This document shows positions 1-6,312 of a stretch of 6,896 nucleotides of DNA, in pieces. A model generated the notes under the pieces. That model was not told the DNA's origin. It ran no database searches and saw only the letters and a list, made by a program, of their open reading frames with translations. Every line of letters begins with the position of its first letter. The first letter of the stretch is position 1. The stretch comes from an uncultured Collinsella sp. Its GTDB lineage: Bacteria; Actinomycetota; Coriobacteriia; Coriobacteriales; Coriobacteriaceae. Position numbers and translations under genes: made by a program. Location: contig CAADVS010000084.1 in assembly GCA_900752545.1 (NCBI GenBank), positions 1 to 6,896 of the forward strand, written 5' to 3'.

Positions 1-1
1 C

Positions 2-26
2 CGAAGAGCACTTAATGTGCTCTTCG
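2..26. terminator. Perfect 10-bp hairpin at left edge, possible terminator
   Basis: Positions 2-11 (CGAAGAGCAC) are the exact reverse complement of 17-26, with a five-base TTAAT loop. No T-run follows on the plus strand (TGCG comes next). On the minus strand the bases after the stem lie outside the window, so a U-tail there cannot be judged. It could end the minus-strand peptidase transcript, whose stop is 65 bases away, or a gene to the left. The stem is seen directly; the terminator role is inferred. Confidence 0.5.
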
Positions 27-55
27 TGCGAGCCAGGACTGTAGAGCAGCAAACA

Positions 56-88
56 TAACCAAGCCCCACCGGGCAACCGGTCAGGTTA
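56..88 (-). terminator. Two-tier hairpin just after the peptidase stop
   Basis: An inner stem ACCGG (68-72) / CCGGT (77-81) closes a four-base loop. An outer stem TAACC (56-60) / GGTTA (84-88) encloses it. On the minus strand it begins two bases after the TAG stop of the peptidase gene and is followed by TGTTTGCTG, a poor U-tail. It may be a weak terminator or a 3'-end stabilising structure. The hairpin at 2-26 is the other candidate for ending this transcript. Confidence 0.3.
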
Positions 89-90
89 GG

Positions 91-1092
91 CTACTTCGCG
101 GCGCCGGGGATGCCGTGGGAGGTTTTGGCGGTTTTGGCTCCGTTTACGATGGCGGTCTGTAGGGCCCTTACGGCGAGCATGCCCAGCAGGTCTAGGGGAA
201 CGGCGGCGCTTGCCTGGGCGCCCAGTTTGCCGCTGGCGAGGGTGTAGATGGTGTCGCCGTCGTTGGTGGTGTGTGTGGGGCGGATGGCGTGTGCGTAGGC
301 GTCTGCGGCCATCTGGGAGACCTTGGTGGCTTGTGCCTTAGTGAGTTCCACGTTGGTGACGATGCAGCTGATGGTGGTGTTGGTGCGGTCGAGCGGCATC
401 TGCATGGATCCGGCGGCGGCAAAGGCTGCGAGTTCCATGTCGACGATCTGGTCGCTATCGGCTGCGGCGCGCATGCCGGCGACCCACTCGCCGGTGAAGG
501 GGTCGACAACGTTGCCGCAGGCGTTGACCGAGACCACGGCGCCCACCTTGATGGGGCCGAGTGCCACGGCGGCAGCTCCAAGGCCGGCCTTCATGCAGGT
601 GGCAGGCCCCATGAGCTTACCCACGGTAGCGCCCGTGCCGGCGCCTACGTTGCCCTGTTCGAGCTTGGTGGGGGTGTGGTCGAGTGCTTCGCGCACGGCG
701 GCGATGCCGGCCTCAATGTCGGGGCGCACGGTGGGGTTACCAAAGGCGAGGTCGAAGATACAGCTGGAGCACACGATAGGCACCTGCGTGGGGCCGACGG
801 GAAGGCCGATGCCGCGGCTCTCAAGCTCGCGAGCGACGCCGCTTGCAGCCTCGAGGCCAAAGGCCGATCCACCCGAAAGGCAGACGGCGTGGACCTTGTC
901 GACGGTGTTCTCGGGTCGCAGCAGGTCGGTTTCGCGCGATGCTGGAGCACCGCCGCGAACGTCAACGCCGCCGGTGGCGCCCTCGGGTGCCACGATTACG
1001 GTGCAACCGGTGCCGGCCTCCTCGTCCGTATAGTTGCCATAGCAAAAGCCATCGACATCGCAGACGTCAATGGCCTCGAGCAGTGTATCCAT
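91..1092 (-). CDS. P1 family peptidase (DmpA/BapA-like, peptidase S58, Ntn-hydrolase fold)
   Basis: This 333-residue protein has the layout of DmpA-type aminopeptidases. These are made as one chain that cleaves itself, so that the new N-terminal Ser or Thr of the beta chain becomes the nucleophile. Visible family motifs are LSGGSAFGLEAASGV (about 72-86), GNVGAGTGATVGK (147-159), the Gly/Ala-rich stretch after it, and NTTISCIVTN (238-247), followed by LTKAQATKV and a DGDTIYTLASGK block (278-289). By alignment in mind with the DGS-I site of DmpA, the nucleophile should be Thr240 (Thr239 is the alternative). Known relatives release N-terminal residues from small, D- or beta-amino-acid peptides, but the natural substrate is generally unknown. 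There is no signal peptide or membrane segment, so it is cytoplasmic. The ATG at 1092 is set by AGGAG at 1099-1103, six bases upstream. Nine cysteines are notable for its size. It lies 101 bases downstream of maf behind a hairpin, so it may have its own promoter, although I could not identify a convincing one. Confidence 0.9.
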   Translation of the reverse strand: MDTLLEAIDVCDVDGFCYGNYTDEEAGTGCTVIVAPEGATGGVDVRGGAPASRETDLLRPENTVDKVHAVCLSGGSAFGLEAASGVARELESRGIGLPVGPTQVPIVCSSCIFDLAFGNPTVRPDIEAGIAAVREALDHTPTKLEQGNVGAGTGATVGKLMGPATCMKAGLGAAAVALGPIKVGAVVSVNACGNVVDPFTGEWVAGMRAAADSDQIVDMELAAFAAAGSMQMPLDRTNTTISCIVTNVELTKAQATKVSQMAADAYAHAIRPTHTTNDGDTIYTLASGKLGAQASAAVPLDLLGMLAVRALQTAIVNGAKTAKTSHGIPGAAK

Positions 1093-1152
1093 GTTTAACT
1101 CCTATCGGTTTTCCGCCGCGCCTTGTGCCCGGTCGGGATCCGTACGGTACGC

Positions 1153-1185
1153 CAAAATTGTAGGCGCCGGGGGATACCCAGCGCC
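1153..1185 (-). terminator. Rho-independent terminator after maf
   Basis: On the minus strand, bases 1185-1163 fold into a nine-pair stem with one G-T wobble: GGCGCTGGG against CCCGGCGCC, with loop TATCC. The stem is followed by TACAATTTTG, an imperfect U-tail. It starts nine bases after the maf stop and separates the DJ-1/maf operon from the peptidase gene. The broken U-tail suggests that some read-through is possible. Confidence 0.6.
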
Positions 1186-1193
1186 AGATGCAA

Positions 1194-1775
1194 TTACGAG
1201 AGTTTTTGAATCGCGCGCGCGACGCGGGCGATGGGTAGGCCCACCACGTTATAGAAGTCGCCCGAAATATCGTGCACGAGCATGCGTCCTCCTGTGCCCT
1301 GAATGCCGTAGGCGCCGGCCTTGTCCATGGGCTCACCCGAGGCGACGTAGTGCTCGATCTGCTCGTCGGTGAGCTCGTAGAACGTCACGTCGGTCACATC
1401 GACAAAGGACAGGCTTTCGGCGGCATGCGGGGCGGCCGTATCGCCTGCCTTAACGATGCAGACGCCGGTTGCGACCTGGTGCGTGCGGCCCGAAAGCTCA
1501 CGGAGCATAGTGCGCGCCTCGTCCTCGGTTGCCGGCTTGCCCAGAATCTTGCCGTCAAAGGTGACGATGGTGTCGGCCGCGACCGTCAGCTCATTGGGCT
1601 CGGCATACTCGGCAGCAACGGCAGCCGCCTTGGCGCGTGCCAAGCGCTCGACAAGCGTGAGCGGGGCCTCGCCATCAAAGGGCGTTTCGTCGATATCCGC
1701 GGGAATCACGCGAATGTTGTAGCCTGCCTCGCGCATCAGCTCTATGCGGCGCGGCGATTGCGAAGCCAAAATCAT
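1194..1775 (-). CDS. maf: Maf family nucleoside-triphosphate pyrophosphatase (YhdE-type, dTTP/UTP)
   Basis: This 193-residue cytoplasmic enzyme is of full family length. Maf proteins hydrolyse the alpha-beta bond of non-canonical or surplus nucleotides, giving the monophosphate and pyrophosphate, and are linked to division arrest and nucleotide-pool cleaning. The sequence shows the N-terminal phosphate-binding motif LASQSPRR (3-10), the catalytic ADT (67-69) in AADTIVTFDGKILGKP, SGRTHQVATGV (94-104), and the C-terminal GEPMDKAGAYGIQG block. DKAGAYGIQG together with SGRTHQV is characteristic of the YhdE subfamily (dTTPase/UTPase), not the YceF (m7GTP) branch. The start ATG at 1775 overlaps the stop of the DJ-1 gene as ATGA. 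A GAGGG lies about ten bases upstream inside that gene, so translation is probably coupled. Family assignment is secure; the exact substrate is inferred from motifs. Confidence 0.95.
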   Translation of the reverse strand: MILASQSPRRIELMREAGYNIRVIPADIDETPFDGEAPLTLVERLARAKAAAVAAEYAEPNELTVAADTIVTFDGKILGKPATEDEARTMLRELSGRTHQVATGVCIVKAGDTAAPHAAESLSFVDVTDVTFYELTDEQIEHYVASGEPMDKAGAYGIQGTGGRMLVHDISGDFYNVVGLPIARVARAIQKLS

Positions 1776-2314
1776 AGTTGGATGCCCTCGGCGACCTTCT
1801 CGACGGCCTTGTCGCCGGCGAGCGTACGCAGCAGCTCCAATGCAAAGGGGAGGGACTGTGCCATGCCGCTGGCAGTGATGATGTTGCCGTCTTGCGTGAC
1901 CTTCTCGCCGGTATAGGCGCCTTCGGGGAAGCTTTTCTCAAAGCCAGGGAAGCACGTGGCATGGCGCCCCTCGAGCAGGTCGAGCTCGCCCAGGATAAAC
2001 GGGGCGGCGCAGATGGCGGCGACGTGCTTGGTTGCGGCGAACTCGCAGACCACGTCGCAGACGCGCTGATCTGCGCGCAGGTTGGTGGCACCGGGCAGGC
2101 CGCCGGGCAGCACGACGCAGTCGTACTCGTCAAAGTTGATCTCATCAAAGAGCGCATCGCAGGTCACGGGGATCTGCAGCGAGCTTACGACCTCGCGCGT
2201 GGGCATGATCGAGACGAGCGTGGCACGCACGCCGCCGCGACGCATGACATCGACCATGGTCAAGCATTCAATAGTTTCAAAGCCATCGGCGGCGAGAACG
2301 GCAACGCTGGGCAT
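1772..2314 (-). CDS. DJ-1/PfpI family protein (YajL/ThiJ-like)
   Basis: This 180-residue protein has the DJ-1/ThiJ flavodoxin-like fold. Numbered from the chosen start, it shows ADGFE with the conserved Glu13, VVLPGG at 67-72, and the nucleophile elbow AAICAAP with Cys102. The Glu/Cys pair matches Glu18/Cys106 of human DJ-1, and CAAP matches E. coli YajL. Members are described as redox-sensing chaperones, deglycases or glyoxalases acting on oxidised or glycated protein, and the precise activity is debated. The frame opens further upstream at 2338, but only the ATG at 2314 has a good ribosome site (AAGGA, six bases away) and it begins directly at the first beta strand (MPSVAVLAADGF). The gene heads an operon with maf, sharing an ATGA overlap, which fits a damage-control theme. 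An older name for relatives, ThiJ or 4-methyl-5(b-hydroxyethyl)-thiazole monophosphate synthesis protein, is not supported here because no thiamine genes are nearby. Confidence 0.92.
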   Translation of the reverse strand: MPSVAVLAADGFETIECLTMVDVMRRGGVRATLVSIMPTREVVSSLQIPVTCDALFDEINFDEYDCVVLPGGLPGATNLRADQRVCDVVCEFAATKHVAAICAAPFILGELDLLEGRHATCFPGFEKSFPEGAYTGEKVTQDGNIITASGMAQSLPFALELLRTLAGDKAVEKVAEGIQL

Positions 2315-2320
2315 GAGGGT

Positions 2321-2325
2321 TCCTT
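2321..2325 (-). promoter_or_regulatory. Ribosome binding site deciding the DJ-1 gene start
   Basis: AAGGA reads on the minus strand six bases before the ATG at 2314. The two earlier in-frame ATGs (2338 and 2329) have no purine-rich site before them, so the start at 2314 is preferred and the open frame is shortened by eight codons. Confidence 0.75.
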
Positions 2326-2350
2326 TCATAGGCGGCATACAATTAGCCGT

Positions 2351-2379
2351 CTTATACCCCGAAGACCTCCGCTTGCCAC
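2351..2379 (-). promoter_or_regulatory. Promoter candidate for the DJ-1/maf operon
   Basis: On the minus strand, GTGGCA (2379-2374) and TATAAG (2356-2351) are separated by exactly 17 bases. The first matches TTGACA at four of six positions and the second matches TATAAT at five of six. Transcription would begin near 2344, about 30 bases before the supported ATG at 2314. The sequence match is seen; use of the promoter is inferred. No clear terminator for rlmD was found between its stop at 2420 and this promoter, so read-through into this operon is also possible. Confidence 0.5.
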
Positions 2380-2419
2380 GCTCGATTTCCCAATGATTTT
2401 CTGAGCAATGATTAAGCGG

Positions 2420-3733
2420 CTAGTTGCGCCTAAGGTGGACGACGGTCTCGCAGTGGAAGGTTTGTGGGAACAGGTCGACTGGCGTGATCTTTACGGGGGA
2501 GAAGGTGCCTTCTTCGACAAAGCGTTTGAGATCGCGCGCCAGGGTGGCCGGGTCGCAGCTCACATAGGCGACATCGCGAGCGCTTGTGCTGGCGATGAGG
2601 TCGATGGCCTCAGGCGCTAGGCCTGCACGCGGCGGGTCGACTACTAGGACATCGGCGTCCTGGTCGGGGAACTCGCGCACCGCGTCTCCGCCAATGACGT
2701 CGACGTTATCAAGCTTGTTGATTTCCAGGTTACGGCGTAGATCGCGCACGGCGGGGCCGTAGGCCTCGACGGCAGCGACAAAGTCGCAGCGGCGGGCGAG
2801 CGGCAGGGTAAAGGTGCCGGCACCGCAGTACAGGTCCACGGCAAGCTCGTCTTCCTGCGGGTCGAGCGCTTCCATGACAAGCTCGATCAAAATCTCGGCA
2901 CCCTTGGTGTTGACCTGGAAAAAAGACGGGGCAGACAAGCGCATCTGACCCTCGGCGATATTCTCGGTCCATGAGCCCTCTCCGGCGAGCATTTCGACCT
3001 TGCAGACACGGCGGGCCTTCTTTTCGCCCTTGCTCATCACGCGCACGATGCTCGTGGGATGAGCGGCGTCTGCCAGAACGCGGGAGACCTGCGAGCGCGG
3101 GAAGGAGCCCGTAGGCGTCCAGAGAGCGACCTCGAGCGCCTTGGTGCGGCGCGAGGCGCGAATGCCCACGCGCTCGAGGCCCAGGTCGTGGCTGCCGCTC
3201 AGATAGTTGAGCGCGCCGACGACCGATTTGAGTGCCTTGGGGAAGCGTTTGTCGAACAACGGGCACGAATCGACGGTCACGATCTTGCGAGGATCGACAC
3301 CGTGCATGCCAAGGCGCACGCGACCGTTGACGACGGTCGGTTCGAGCTCGATTTTATTGCGGTAGCCCCAGTCGTCCTTGGTGTGGCAGATGGGCTGTAC
3401 CAACTCATCGACCTGCTCAGGAGCGAACTTGCCGATGCGCTCGAGCGTGGAGCGCAGGTTTTGCTCCTTGGCGGCGAGCTGTGCCGTGCGTGAGAGATTG
3501 CCCCACGAGCAGCCGCCGCAGATGCCCACGAAGGGGCAGGGAGGCTGAATGCGATCGGGGCTTGGCTCCAGAATCTCGGTGGTGCGGCCACGCATGAACG
3601 ACTTGCCGTCCTGTACGACCTCGGCCTCGACGGTGTCGCCTGCCACGGCGCCCTGCACAAAGACGGCCTTGCCGTTGTCGGCGTGTGCCAGCCCGTCGGC
3701 GCCGTAGGTCATCGATTCTATAGTGAGCTTCAT
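2420..3733 (-). CDS. rlmD: 23S rRNA (uracil-5-)-methyltransferase, RlmD/TrmA family
   Basis: This SAM-dependent RNA methyltransferase makes 5-methyluridine. E. coli RlmD acts on U1939 of 23S rRNA, and the Gram-positive homologue RlmCD acts on U747 and U1939. The chain has 437 residues from the ATG at 3733. A TRAM RNA-binding domain occupies about 1-55 (MKLTIESMTYGADGLAH). Cys66, Cys72, Cys75 and Cys157 match the four ligands of the RumA iron-sulfur cluster (PPCPFVGICGGC and DSCP). The Rossmann domain shows SFFQVN (270-275), DLYCGAGTF (300-308), VVDPPRAGL (364-372), YVSCDPATLARDL with catalytic Cys393, and HCETV with the general base Glu429. The usual SCNP reads SCDP here, a conservative change. 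The open frame extends 12 codons upstream, but AGG motifs (3736-3743) sit just before the ATG at 3733 and the TRAM domain starts there. Which uracil it modifies cannot be read from sequence. It is separated from ppk1 by a strong terminator; I could not define its own promoter in the 48 bases available. Confidence 0.93.
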   Translation of the reverse strand: MKLTIESMTYGADGLAHADNGKAVFVQGAVAGDTVEAEVVQDGKSFMRGRTTEILEPSPDRIQPPCPFVGICGGCSWGNLSRTAQLAAKEQNLRSTLERIGKFAPEQVDELVQPICHTKDDWGYRNKIELEPTVVNGRVRLGMHGVDPRKIVTVDSCPLFDKRFPKALKSVVGALNYLSGSHDLGLERVGIRASRRTKALEVALWTPTGSFPRSQVSRVLADAAHPTSIVRVMSKGEKKARRVCKVEMLAGEGSWTENIAEGQMRLSAPSFFQVNTKGAEILIELVMEALDPQEDELAVDLYCGAGTFTLPLARRCDFVAAVEAYGPAVRDLRRNLEINKLDNVDVIGGDAVREFPDQDADVLVVDPPRAGLAPEAIDLIASTSARDVAYVSCDPATLARDLKRFVEEGTFSPVKITPVDLFPQTFHCETVVHLRRN

Positions 3734-3779
3734 ATTCCTGCCTGTCATTCGCGTTGTTGTTCGCACCATGGTAGCAGGG

Positions 3780-3823
3780 AAAAGCGCCCCGCATCCGAGG
3801 CTTTCCTCAAATGCGGGGCGCTT
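3780..3823 (-). terminator. Strong rho-independent terminator of ppk1
   Basis: A perfect 13-bp GC-rich stem pairs AAGCGCCCCGCAT (3782-3794) with 3811-3823. The 16-base loop contains a further small GAGG/CCTC pairing. On the minus strand the stem runs into TTTTCCC, giving a short U-tail. It lies 23 bases after the ppk1 stop and 48 bases before the rlmD start, so it should isolate the two genes. There is no T-run on the plus strand. Confidence 0.8.
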
Positions 3824-3844
3824 CTACAAACTGCTTCTACAAAC
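3820..3844. repeat. Tandem 12-bp repeat between ppk1 stop and terminator
   Basis: GCTTCTACAAAC occurs at 3820-3831 and again at 3833-3844, with a 13-base period. The first copy overlaps the outer end of the terminator stem and the second ends just before the ppk1 stop codon. It looks like a small slippage duplication; no function is evident. Confidence 0.7.
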
Positions 3845-3846
3845 GA

Positions 3847-6249
3847 CTATTTCGTCTTGCCGGTAATGAGCGTCTTAAGACCCAGGCCGATTAGACCCAG
3901 GCCCATGCGCACGCGGCCGGGGCGATGGCGCTCGATGGCCTTGGTCTTGCCGGCGGGCTTATCGCGACGGGCGCTCGTCTCGGGTGCGGGCTTGGTGACC
4001 TGCGGATCGGGCTGAGGTGCAGGTGCAGGCTCGGGCTCAATGACGGTCGCCTGGACCTCTTGGACCTTGGGTGCTACTGGCTGCGGCTCGGCCTCGGGGG
4101 CAGGTTCCGCCTCAATGACGGGCTCGGGCGCGGCCTCGGCGTTGCGATAGGCACGCTCCAGCAGGGCTTCCTGCGAGTTGAAGGGTTTCTCGTCCTCTGC
4201 ACGCTTCACGGGGACCCAGGTGCCGTCGCTCGTGAGGCTGCGGGCCTTCACGTTGTCGCGCAGCTGCATGCCCATGTATTCGTGCACCAGGGCGCGGCAG
4301 GTGGGGTCGAGCACGGGGAAGGCGATCTCCACGCGGTGCTCGGTGTTGCGCGTCATCATGTCGGCCGAGCTCAGATAGATCATGTCCGAGTCCACGCCAA
4401 AGGCGTAAACGCGCGCATGCTCCAAAAAGCGTCCGACGATAGAACGGACATGCACGTTCTCGGTCTTGCCCGGAACGCCCGGCTTGAGGCACGAGATGCC
4501 GCGGATGATCATGTCCACGCGGACTCCTGCGCACGATGCCTCAGCGATCTTGTCGATGACCTCGCGGTCGGTGAGCGAGTTGAGCTTAAAGAACACACGG
4601 GCGGGCTCGCCAGCGAGGGCACGCTGGATCTCGCGATCCAGGCCGCGCATAATGAGTGGCTTCAGGCCGACCGGCGCCACGCCCAGGAAGCGGTAATCGC
4701 CGCGCAGGTTGCCCAGCGACAGGTTGCGGAAGAACAAGTTGGCGTCCTCGCCGATGCCGGGATGGGCGGTCATGAGCATAAAGTCGCTGTAGAGCTTGGC
4801 CGTCTTCTCGTTAAAGTTGCCGGTGCCCAACAGCGTCAGGCGTGTAAGCGCCATGCCCTCGCGATAGGTGAGCTGGCAGATCTTGGAGTGGCACTTAAAG
4901 CCCTCGGAACCGTAGATGACGGTGCAGCCTGCCTCTTCCAGACGCTCGGCCCACTCGATGTTGTTCTGCTCGTCGAAGCGGGCGCGGAGCTCCATGAGCA
5001 CCGTGACCTCTTTGCCGTTCTCGGCGGCATCGATCAGCGACTCGCACAGGCGGCTCTGCTTGGCCACGCGGTAGAGCGTGATGCGCAACGAGATGCACTC
5101 GGGGTCGTAGGCGGCCTCGTGTACCAGATCCAAGAAGGGGTTCATGGCCTCATAGGGATAAAAGAGCAGCTTGTCGTGCTGAAGTACCTGCTCGCGGATG
5201 GAGCGGGTCATATCGATGGTGGGGTTGGGCTGCGGCTTAAACGGCGTAAAGAGCAGCTCGTTGCGCAGGTGCTCGGGAATCTTGCCCTCAATGCCAAAGA
5301 CATAGCCCAGGTTGAGCGGGATATCGCAGGTAAAGACCGAGCGACGCGAGAGCTCGAGCGCCTTGCGGATAGTCTTGAGCGTTGCTTTTTCGAGTGAGCC
5401 CGAGACGGCGAGCACTACCGGCTGCAGGCGCAGGCGCTTCTTGAGGATGCGCTTCATATGCTGGCGGTAGTCCTCTTCCTCCTCGACGCCCTCGCCGTCC
5501 GGATCGATGTCGGCGTTGCGGGTGACGCGGATGAGCGCGCGGTCGAGCGGCTTATAGGAGCCAAAGCAGCTGTCCAGGCAGGCGAGGATGACGTCCTCGA
5601 GCAGAATGTAGGAGTAGGTGCCGGTGGGCGAGGGGATCTCGACCACGCGGTTCATCGAAGCGGGAATCTCGATCAGGCCCAGCAGGCTTTCCTCGTCGGT
5701 GACGCCGTCCAGGCCGCACGCCAGGTAAAGTGCGCCGTTGCGCAGGTTGGGGAAGGGGTGGCGCGGGTCGATCACCAGCGGTGAGATGACCGGCGACACG
5801 TAGGCCTGGAAGTAGCGGGTTACAAAGGTGCGCTCCTCGGGCGTAAGCGAATCGACACGCGCGCGGTGAACGCCCAGGGTGTCGAGCTTGCCCTCGATGT
5901 TCTTAAAGATGGACTCCCAACGGGTAAGGAGCCCGGGCATTTCGGCCATGACGGCATCGACCTGTTCGGAGGCGGTCATACTGCTCTTATTGTCGACAGG
6001 CTGTTTTTTGAGCTCTGCCAGATCGGACAGGCCACCCACGCGTACCATGAGGAACTCATCGAGGTTTGACTCGAAGATCGAGACGAACTTAAGGCGCTCG
6101 AATAACGGAACGGTTTCGTCGAAGGCTTCGTCGAGCACGCGGTTGTCAAAGCGTAGCCAGCTGAGCTCTCGGTTTTGCGTGTACGAGAAGTCGCGCGGCG
6201 GTTTGCGCAGCTTTGCGGCGGCTTGCTTCTTTTCGATTTTGCTCGGCAT
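3847..6249 (-). CDS. ppk1: Polyphosphate kinase 1 with an extended low-complexity C-terminal tail
   Basis: PPK1 reversibly transfers the ATP gamma-phosphate to a growing inorganic polyphosphate chain, via a phosphohistidine. From the ATG at 6249 it has 800 residues, against 688 for E. coli PPK. Motifs, in order, are NRELSWL (26-32), ESNLDEF (60-66), DPRHPFPNLRN (161-171), YRVAKQS with Arg394, RARFDEQNN with Arg424, CHSK with the phosphoaccepting His454, GTGNFNEKTAKLYSDF (475-490), LEHARVY with His611, and LSSADMMTRN (626-635). The Arg-Arg-His-His spacings (30, 30, 157) equal those of E. coli Arg375, Arg405, His435 and His592, so the active site is intact. After about residue 685 the catalytic fold ends. 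A Pro/Glu/Ala linker (about 706-760) then leads to a basic tip with a Gly/Leu segment (MGLGLIGLGL). Start choice: the frame opens with GTG at 6294, but that lies upstream of the likely transcription start. ATGs at 6255 and 6249 are both possible; GGA nine bases upstream favours 6249. No ppx gene is in view. Confidence 0.95.
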   Translation of the reverse strand: MPSKIEKKQAAAKLRKPPRDFSYTQNRELSWLRFDNRVLDEAFDETVPLFERLKFVSIFESNLDEFLMVRVGGLSDLAELKKQPVDNKSSMTASEQVDAVMAEMPGLLTRWESIFKNIEGKLDTLGVHRARVDSLTPEERTFVTRYFQAYVSPVISPLVIDPRHPFPNLRNGALYLACGLDGVTDEESLLGLIEIPASMNRVVEIPSPTGTYSYILLEDVILACLDSCFGSYKPLDRALIRVTRNADIDPDGEGVEEEEDYRQHMKRILKKRLRLQPVVLAVSGSLEKATLKTIRKALELSRRSVFTCDIPLNLGYVFGIEGKIPEHLRNELLFTPFKPQPNPTIDMTRSIREQVLQHDKLLFYPYEAMNPFLDLVHEAAYDPECISLRITLYRVAKQSRLCESLIDAAENGKEVTVLMELRARFDEQNNIEWAERLEEAGCTVIYGSEGFKCHSKICQLTYREGMALTRLTLLGTGNFNEKTAKLYSDFMLMTAHPGIGEDANLFFRNLSLGNLRGDYRFLGVAPVGLKPLIMRGLDREIQRALAGEPARVFFKLNSLTDREVIDKIAEASCAGVRVDMIIRGISCLKPGVPGKTENVHVRSIVGRFLEHARVYAFGVDSDMIYLSSADMMTRNTEHRVEIAFPVLDPTCRALVHEYMGMQLRDNVKARSLTSDGTWVPVKRAEDEKPFNSQEALLERAYRNAEAAPEPVIEAEPAPEAEPQPVAPKVQEVQATVIEPEPAPAPQPDPQVTKPAPETSARRDKPAGKTKAIERHRPGRVRMGLGLIGLGLKTLITGKTK

Positions 6250-6266
6250 ATGCATCTGTCCGTTCA

Positions 6267-6281
6267 GTCCCCACAAGGGAC
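6267..6281 (-). other. Small hairpin in the ppk1 leader
   Basis: GTCCC (6267-6271) and GGGAC (6277-6281) form a perfect five-pair stem with loop CACAA (plus strand). It falls at the 5' end of the predicted ppk1 mRNA, just ahead of the weak GGA ribosome site. It could stabilise the 5' end or tune initiation; this is inference from a short stem. Confidence 0.3.
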
Positions 6282-6284
6282 GGT

Positions 6285-6312
6285 AGCCTAACACTAATCA
6301 CTATTGTCTCAA
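6285..6312 (-). promoter_or_regulatory. Promoter candidate for ppk1
   Basis: On the minus strand, TTGAGA (6312-6307, five of six matches to TTGACA) is followed after 16 bases by TAGGCT (6290-6285, three of six matches to TATAAT). Initiation near 6278 would give a leader of about 25-30 bases to the ATGs at 6255 and 6249, and would exclude the GTG at 6294 as a start. The -35 is good and the -10 is weak. Confidence 0.4.

Noticed and set aside
271..1098. 275-codon open frame on the plus strand, antisense to the peptidase gene
   Set aside because: The minus-strand frame carries all P1-peptidase motifs and a good ribosome site; the antisense product resembles nothing and is explained by codon bias.
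1140..1162. Promoter for the peptidase gene using TACAAT (1162-1157)
   Set aside because: The -10-like word is good, but the -35 position falls inside the maf terminator stem with no TTG-type sequence.
1778..2404. 208-codon plus-strand frame across the DJ-1 gene
   Set aside because: Shadow of the DJ-1 coding frame, with no recognisable domain or ribosome site.
2401..2425. Terminator directly after rlmD
   Set aside because: The short region contains two AATCATTG words but no stable stem followed by a U-run.
3925..5397. 490-codon open frame on the plus strand, antisense to ppk1
   Set aside because: Its product is a low-information, Leu/Gly/Ala/His-rich sequence with no domain; it is the usual antisense shadow of a GC-biased gene whose own motifs are intact.
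6250..6294. Upstream GTG start adding 15 residues to PPK1
   Set aside because: No ribosome site precedes the GTG, it lies upstream of the predicted transcription start, and the added residues are not part of the PPK fold.
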